The notes beneath the pieces were generated by a model. That model did not search any database, had not been told where the DNA came from, and saw only the letters and a program-made list of their open reading frames with translations. Of a stretch of DNA of 37,210 bases, positions 32,101-37,210 are shown piece after piece. Source of the stretch: Byssochlamys sp. IMV 00236 (lineage: Eukaryota; Ascomycota; Eurotiomycetes; Eurotiales; Thermoascaceae). Numbering within the stretch: position 1 is the first letter of the stretch; every line of letters starts with the position of its first letter. The stretch is from positions 1-37,210 of the forward strand of contig MSJH02000566.1 in the NCBI GenBank assembly GCA_001931875.2, written 5' to 3'. The translations under genes were made by a program, and so were the position numbers.

Positions 32101-34445
32101 TACCTTTACCATTGCCAATCAAGATTACATGGCCAAGTTCTCAAGTTATCTGATCAACAACCAAAACTTTGTGTGGGAAATTACGACAAAGGATGTCTCT
32201 GTTAACGCTCTTGGATTTACCTTTACCGGTATCTCTATGGATAAGACTGTTACTTTATCTGGTTGTAACGGATTTAAGGATGCTGTCAGCATTCGAGAAT
32301 TCAACCTTCCCCAGGATGGCCCTAACAACACTATTGTACTGACTGCTGAGACGAACATCAACAACCCAAGTCAAGTTGGCTTTAATCTCTCTGGAGTCGT
32401 CTTTGAAACTTACTTCCAGAATGTCGATCTTGGTCCACTTGGATCAAAGGGTAACGCTATATTCCCTCCTCGAGGTTCTTCGCCCATGTCTATGCAGGGT
32501 TCCTTGATAAGTCAGAGAGGTAATCCTGCAGGTATTGCTGCTGTAACCAAAGTCTTTGAAAACTACCTTAATGCTTCTAGCAGTGTTCTCTCTGTCAAGG
32601 GCGTATCCGGAAGTGGTCCCAACGGTGAAGTTGGATGGTTATCAACTGCATTCAAGACACTGACTATTGATAATGTTATTTTGCCCGGTCCAACTAACAA
32701 GCCTCAGCTTATCCCTGCTGTTACCATGAAGGAACTCACGTTGGATTTCACCAAGGATCCTTGGGCTCCTGCTTCCAGTTCTAGCAATGTCCAGGCACAA
32801 CTCAAGAGTCCTTTTGGCTTCAGACTTGGTGTCAGCAAGCTCAACATGGATGTGGATGTTTCTTACAATGGTGATGTAGCCCACCTTGCTGTTCCCAATG
32901 AACCTGCTACTACAAATGGCGATATCGTCACGACTTCATTTTCCAACGTTCCATTCAAGGTGTCTAACCAGGGTAACTTTGTAACTTTCGTTACTGATTT
33001 GACCAAGAATGCTGGCGCTACCTTTGGCCTGAAGGGTGTGACGAATGCGGCTACAGATACGTCTATTGGTACTCTTCAACTCAATGGTATCGGCTTTGAT
33101 GTTCAATCCTCCTTGGCTGGTAAGATTCTCTTTCTTTTTAATCATATAGTTGATACTAATATAGCTTATTCTAGGTTTTAACAACTTTGGTGGAAAGCTT
33201 ACTATCGATTCACTTGCTGTATCTGGTGCAACTAGCAAATATGTCATTGTGGATCTTGTTGTTTCCTTCAACAATCCTTCCAACATTACCATCGTTGTGG
33301 GCGATATCAACTTTGACATTGTCATGAAAGAGTTCAACGGTGTTATCGGCAAGACCTACATGAAGGGTGTGACCATTCCTCCTGGAACCAAGTCTTATCC
33401 TTGTGTCATGCATATGGGTGAAGGCTCTGTTAACCTCAAGGCTCTTGCTCAGGCATTTGGTGACTACTTGACGGGTGCCAGTGTTCCTTTGACTGTCCAG
33501 GGAACTCAAACCTCAACTGAGATCGCTCCACTCAAGGACTCCCTTGCAAGTGTTCATCTCGATACGGTCATGAGTGGTATTCAAGCCAACTTGATCAAGC
33601 AAGTCGCTGTTGAAGGCAGTTTCATTGGTATCGCTCTTCAAAACAAGGCAACATCCAAGATCACGCTTCAGAACCCTCTTGGTGCTTCTTACAAGATTAT
33701 CAAAGTGAATGCTGCAGTCACCTTTAAACCTTCTAATGGCTCACCTCCTTTCAAGGTTGGTACCATTGACTATGATGTCGCTAATCCTACGACTGTTCCT
33801 GGTCATGGTAGTGCAACAACAGACAGCTGGCCTGTTAACATTGACAAGGGTGATAACTTCTTGCACCATTTGCTTCAGATGCTTGGAATGATGCTCGATC
33901 CCAACAAGTACTTTGATATTACTCAAAATGTCACTGTTATTATGGGTGACGGATTCCCTGCTCAAATGTACTATTACCAAGATAAAGTCCCCTTCTCGAT
34001 TTCCATTGACGGTCTTCCACCTATTGGTATCACTGCCAACGATCTTGCCAATATCAAGATTCCTGATGGTCTTCAATCAATCACTGATCCTACTCAAATC
34101 ATGCAGATAATGTCAAACATTCTTTCTGGAAAGCCTCTTGTCAGCAGTGCTGCACCTTCTTCGATTGCTTCTACTACTACCAGCCCAGCTGCTAGCCCAG
34201 CTGCTTCTAGTGGTCCTTCTAATGGTTCTTCCAGTGAAGCAACTACAACAGGACAACCTGGTACAACTACTGCTTCGCCTACACATGATGCTACTAGCTC
34301 AGCAGAGCCTGAAAAGCCGACAACTCATGAGCCTGCCGCTACTACTACTACAACTACTGAAGCTCAAAAGGCAACCGAGACACCTAAAGAAACAGCCAAG
34401 GCCACTGAGACCTCATCTGGTTCCCATTTCCCTTGGCCATTTTAA
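29193..34445 (+). CDS. DUF3712/Tag1-like vacuolar type II membrane protein with duplicated lumenal region
   Basis: Four exons (29193-29857, 29913-29953, 30009-33119, 33175-34445) encode 1695 residues. A 60-residue polar, Tyr/Asp-rich N-terminal tail and basic KQKRYW precede one transmembrane helix (about 61-85, Ile/Val-rich), so the large C-terminal part faces the vacuole lumen or the outside. That part is built from LEA2/immunoglobulin-like beta repeats with many N-x-S/T sites; typical phrases are FPNVKITSFQLPGD, VNIPIGPITLGG-like KVNTPIGPITLGG and NPSDVTITTGDV. Residues about 110-840 and 860-1590 are two homologous copies. A Ser/Thr/Ala/Pro-rich tail of about 100 residues follows, probably O-glycosylated. 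Yeast Tag1 (YLR173W, about 600 residues) carries one set and is needed to end autophagy during starvation; the same role here is inference. Codon use is biased as for a well-expressed gene. Confidence 0.85.
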
Positions 34446-34546
34446 ATAAAATAATAACACCTCAACATGGTAACCTCATCTGTTTCATATTATTTAGTTC
34501 ATTCCTTCTTTCCTCTTTTATTATATATAATAAAGTCATATAATAT

Positions 34547-34711
34547 TTAATTGCTTTTCTTATAGCAAGCTGTAACATTGTTTACTAAACGTTTGAGATA
34601 ATGTCTAAAGTTATTTTCATCGGCAGCAAAAACTTGCAAGTTATCGACACCCAGGTTGCCAAAGTTTGCCTGATCATTCACTGTAGACCGAGCTGAATGG
34701 CATGAGACCAT
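34547..34711 (-). CDS. short coding-like frame, 54 residues, possibly a gene remnant
   Basis: On the minus strand an ATG at 34711 opens a frame that stops at 34547: MVSCHSARSTVNDQANFGN, then LGVDNLQVFAADENNFRHYL and a Lys/Asn-rich end. The sequence is well balanced and soluble-looking, unlike chance frames in this AT-rich DNA. The frame stays open nine more codons upstream until a TGA. A second frame just upstream (MSASLETSYVDQ, ending in TAA) could have been joined to it before a frameshift. No family is recognised. It converges on the Tag1-like gene with about 100 bp between stops. A decayed member of a repeated family is the most likely reading. Confidence 0.35.
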   Translation of the reverse strand: MVSCHSARSTVNDQANFGNLGVDNLQVFAADENNFRHYLKRLVNNVTACYKKSN

Positions 34712-35349
34712 CGCGTTAGCTTTCTTGCTTATTGGTCAACGTACGACGTTTCCAATGATGCTGACATATCAAATGAAGCTAATCTATATGTCAAGCTTCA
34801 CTGCTATATGAAATAGCTACCTTCTGCTGATCTCCCTTCCTCTTCTCAGCGGAAGCGAGTCATTGTGTTCGGAAACGACTCTTTTAGTACAAATATGAAG
34901 GGAAAATGAGCTGCACCTATAAAGTATATTACCGAAGAAATCAAACAAAAGTGCAAGCAATCTAAAGGGAAACTGAATTTATTTGTGTTGACGAGTATTA
35001 AACGAAACTAAAGAAATGAACAATATCTCTGTTGCTGGATCGAAGCAAAGAGTACACACTGTCCTCAAGTGTTAATCTTGCGGTACGGTATGGAATTGCA
35101 ATATGAACAGTGCATGAAAGCTCTTTTCACTTCAAAAGACTCTAAAAAGAACAATAGTGCTCTGGATTTAATGTGCTGTCAACAACGCCTTAGTAAATAT
35201 TAAACGGATAATACGATTATTTATTCTACTTCTGTTACTAATAAATGGTATATTGCCTCCGGTGTCAAATGACGCTTTTTTTTGTTTAAATAACGGTTTT
35301 TATTTGTTTAATATGTGTCCTGTTGAGCGCTATAAAATCCGCCGGACAA

Positions 35350-36000
35350 TAAAAGAAAAAGGAAACTAAAAAGCCCTTTCAGTGCAAGGGTAAAGAATGT
35401 GTCAGCAATATACGGTTTAGTAATTCATCTCGCTATTGACGTTTTGCAAGCCAACAAATGGAACGTGTACCTAGTGAAGAGGACTCTTGAGGAAGGCAAC
35501 TATGTTGAAGCTTATCAATTTCTGATAGAATGGAACAGATGGCTGACTAGTAAAAACGCAAAGATTCAGCATTCCTTGTAGAAATCCGAGAACCCGTAGG
35601 GAGTTTGTTGAATAAGAATGACAAAGGGCTTTGAATCGAAGGCGGAAGGCACAACCTGTAGTGCATGTAGAGCCATTTAATAACATGCGATCTAGTGAGC
35701 ATACTTGATTGCTGTATTGGACATGGCCGCGGTCGACCTCCAGGTAGCCAACCAAGACGCCAACGAATGCAGCGGCTACGCTCTTGAGTTATCATGAGTA
35801 TCCGTAAGATGGAAGCAATAGATAGCTTGTGATGACAAAATGTGAGCAGCTTTGAGTCTTGGTCTTGCATCCACTGTTGACGTTGCTGCTTATATGCTGC
35901 TGTTGTAGAGCGGAAGGTTCGAAGCATCAAATCATCGTGTGGCATAAGTACTCGTATCAAAGGATCGCTTCGAAAAGAGCATTTCATTGACTTCCCCTAG
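35350..36000 (+). pseudogene. possible decayed gene with AT-hook-like segment
   Basis: On the plus strand, one frame gives KKKETKKPFQCKGKEC, later LVEIREPVGSLLNKNDKG, then CCIGHGRGRPPGSQPRRQR and finally KGSLRKEHFIDF, broken by about ten stops. In another frame a 60-residue run (35399-35581) contains RTLEEGNYVEAYQFLIEWNR. GRGRPPGSQPRR resembles an AT-hook DNA-binding motif. The local G+C is raised compared with both flanks. The minus strand has a 146-residue open frame (35547-35987), but its sequence is Arg/Leu/Pro-rich and looks like the antisense of the plus-strand relic. I read this as an old coding sequence, maybe a transposon, but cannot name it. Confidence 0.25.
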
Positions 36001-36361
36001 AATGTTGTACGCTAGGCAGTAAGTTGCCAAGTAATATCATTTTTATGTGACCTGACCAATTTATTTCCAAAAAAAAGTGTGCAAACAAATTTCTTTTTTA
36101 GGACCAAACTAGTTGCAAAAGGCAATGAACTTTTTATCCCTAATTTTGGAAAAAAACCCAATTAATGGTGGAATGACTATATATTCATCCAGTAAAGCCT
36201 ATTTTTGTCGAATTCTGCCACATTAGTCCGACACACTTACTATTACCATCACCAATACCACTACTGCTAACAATAAAAATAATAATGTTACCATTGAGAA
36301 AGACAGAATGAAAAGTAGTACATATTTAATAATCGATTGATAAAAATAAAAATATAAAAGC

Positions 36362-37210
36362 TTATTGATAGTCATTTGACTTATTATTAATGGCGTCAAG
36401 GTACTTTTCGTAATCAACTTCTGTCTTCCAATTGATTTTGTCATCATGTAATTCTTTGTTGCACTCCTCCCAATAGCATTTGGTGACCTGCAATAAGTCA
36501 TTGATGGTCTTCATGTTTATAAAATAAGGCATTCCATCTAAAGAACGAGGGAGCACGACCTCTCCAACTTGCTTCATCAAATACACTCTTTCGTTTTTCA
36601 AACTGGTGACAAAAAATTTGACCTTAAAGCCTATTAGTAGAACGATATATTAGATTAGGAAGGAAAGGATGAATATTTTGTTTTTACCTTTGATGTTAAA
36701 CGAAAAAACATTCTGTCTATTACTAATATTGATGGTACGCTGGGTAAACATGGCAAGCTTGGCTATATCCATGCATGTTGCTTTCGCCCTTGCGCTTCCA
36801 AGCTTGCACTTTCCAAAAGCAAGCGTCAAGTCTACACCATTTTCCGTTCTACATATTATTGCATCTGGTCTTCGTTGTTTGAAATTTTCTGCGGCTTTGT
36901 TCGTCCACCTTAGGATTACATTCTGCTGATTGTCAGATAGCAATGAAGTTAGTAGGGGATGGTGATAAGTGCTCCAAAGTTCTGATTCCCCAAGCTTTGA
37001 CTCATCTACTTCTTTTTTTGGGAGGAAATTCAGCATAGAGACAACACCTTTGATAATTTTTTTTTCATAAGTGGAGATATTCTCCTTGATTGATAGTTGT
37101 AAGAGTTGGATCATTCCAATTTCCAATGATATTAAGTTACGTTGAATATCATAAATAGTTTTTGACAGGTGCGAATATACGGTATTCACCATGGTGAAAT
37201 TGGTATCAAG
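36362..37210 (-). CDS. Mucoromycota-type nuclease-like family protein, partial at window edge
   Basis: Two exons are seen: 37210-36688 (open to the window edge; an in-frame ATG lies at 37192) and 36630-36362. The intron has donor GGTAAAAAC and acceptor TAATAG. The visible part is 258 residues from the 37192 ATG. The pattern RRPDAIICRTENGVDLTLAFGKCK resembles the core of PD-(D/E)xK proteins, in which RPD is followed by a strand ending in E-x-K. The next part, IAKLAMFTQRTI, FKVKFFVTSLKNERVYLM and VVLPRSLDGMPYFINMKTINDLL, agrees with a large family of hypothetical proteins I associate with Mucorales genomes. The nuclease link is inference, and the expected Glu is Lys here, so catalysis is doubtful. 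The true start may be outside the window. Confidence 0.6.

Larger units (their letters stand above)
34446..36361. other. spacer with short coding-like and broken pieces
   Basis: After the Tag1-like stop come AATAAA-type signals near 34447 and 34530, then two separate coding-like items (listed separately at 34547-34711 and 35350-36000). Between them, about 34720-35340, the DNA is AT-rich with stops in all frames. From 36000 to 36361 I see only AT-rich sequence leading to the 3' end of the next gene. Confidence 0.45.

Noticed and set aside
30968..34110. Open frames antisense to, or out of frame within, the Tag1-like gene
   Set aside because: The sense frame is continuous, repeated and splice-consistent; the others follow its codon bias.
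35547..35987. 146-residue minus-strand open frame
   Set aside because: Composition is Arg/Leu/Pro-rich with no family match that I know, and the opposite strand reads as a decayed coding sequence; I treat it as antisense.
1..37210. Search for a CRISPR array, toxin-antitoxin or prophage-like defence system
   Set aside because: No regularly spaced repeats, no compact intronless operon and no bacterial ribosome-binding pattern; the genes are split by introns and clearly eukaryotic.

Overview
The window looks like nuclear DNA of a filamentous fungus, most likely a Mucoromycota/Mucorales species. The reasons are AT-rich spacers with pyrimidine tracts before many starts, short introns (about 43-70 nt) with GTAAGT-like donors and YAG acceptors, densely packed split genes, and a gene set with a Rheb GTPase, a Rab-like 6 protein, a Tag1/DUF3712 protein and an intersectin/Pan1-like RhoGEF. 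No prokaryotic operon, CRISPR array or convincing viral gene was seen. All gene models below were built by hand from splice signals, and for every multi-exon model the exon lengths sum to a multiple of three.

Layout. 1-1.44 kb: AT-rich spacer starting with 23 T. 1.4-3.75 kb, minus: a small acidic protein of unknown function and a nine-exon histidine acid phosphatase. 4.26-8.02 kb, plus: an FHA protein (Tos4/Plm2-like), Rheb, and a DUF676-type alpha/beta hydrolase only 44 bp behind Rheb. 8.07-11.53 kb, minus: a kinesin-4-like motor. 11.85-12.05 kb, plus: a possible 67-residue protein. 12.13-14.65 kb, minus: RABL6-like GTPase and a DUF3605 protein. 16.23-17.47 kb, plus: universal-stress-domain protein. 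17.51-18.45 kb, minus: RNF5/RNF185-like membrane RING E3. 19.02-21.05 kb, minus: acetyl-CoA synthetase. 22.14-26.33 kb, minus: coiled-coil/SH3/SH3/DH/PH protein. 29.19-34.45 kb, plus: a 1695-residue type II membrane protein of the DUF3712/Tag1 type. 34.5-37.2 kb: short or broken coding-like pieces and a window-edge gene of a family I associate with Mucoromycota.

The genes are ordinary housekeeping and regulatory genes: nutrient/TOR signalling (Rheb), autophagy/vacuole (Tag1-like), ER quality control (RNF5-like), endocytosis/actin signalling (intersectin-like), cell-cycle transcription (FHA), transport (kinesin-4, RABL6) and acetate use (ACS). I see no evidence that they form one dedicated system; adjacency of functionally related genes (Rheb and Tag1-like) is probably chance. 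Three gene pairs converge with 38-80 bp between stop codons, which makes overlapping 3' transcripts likely.

The most interesting points are: the whole-lumen tandem duplication in the Tag1-like protein; the Pan1-like plus intersectin-like domain mix with no EH domains; a GC-AG intron in the kinesin; paired ACGCG elements upstream of the FHA gene; and several stop-interrupted coding-like stretches in spacers.
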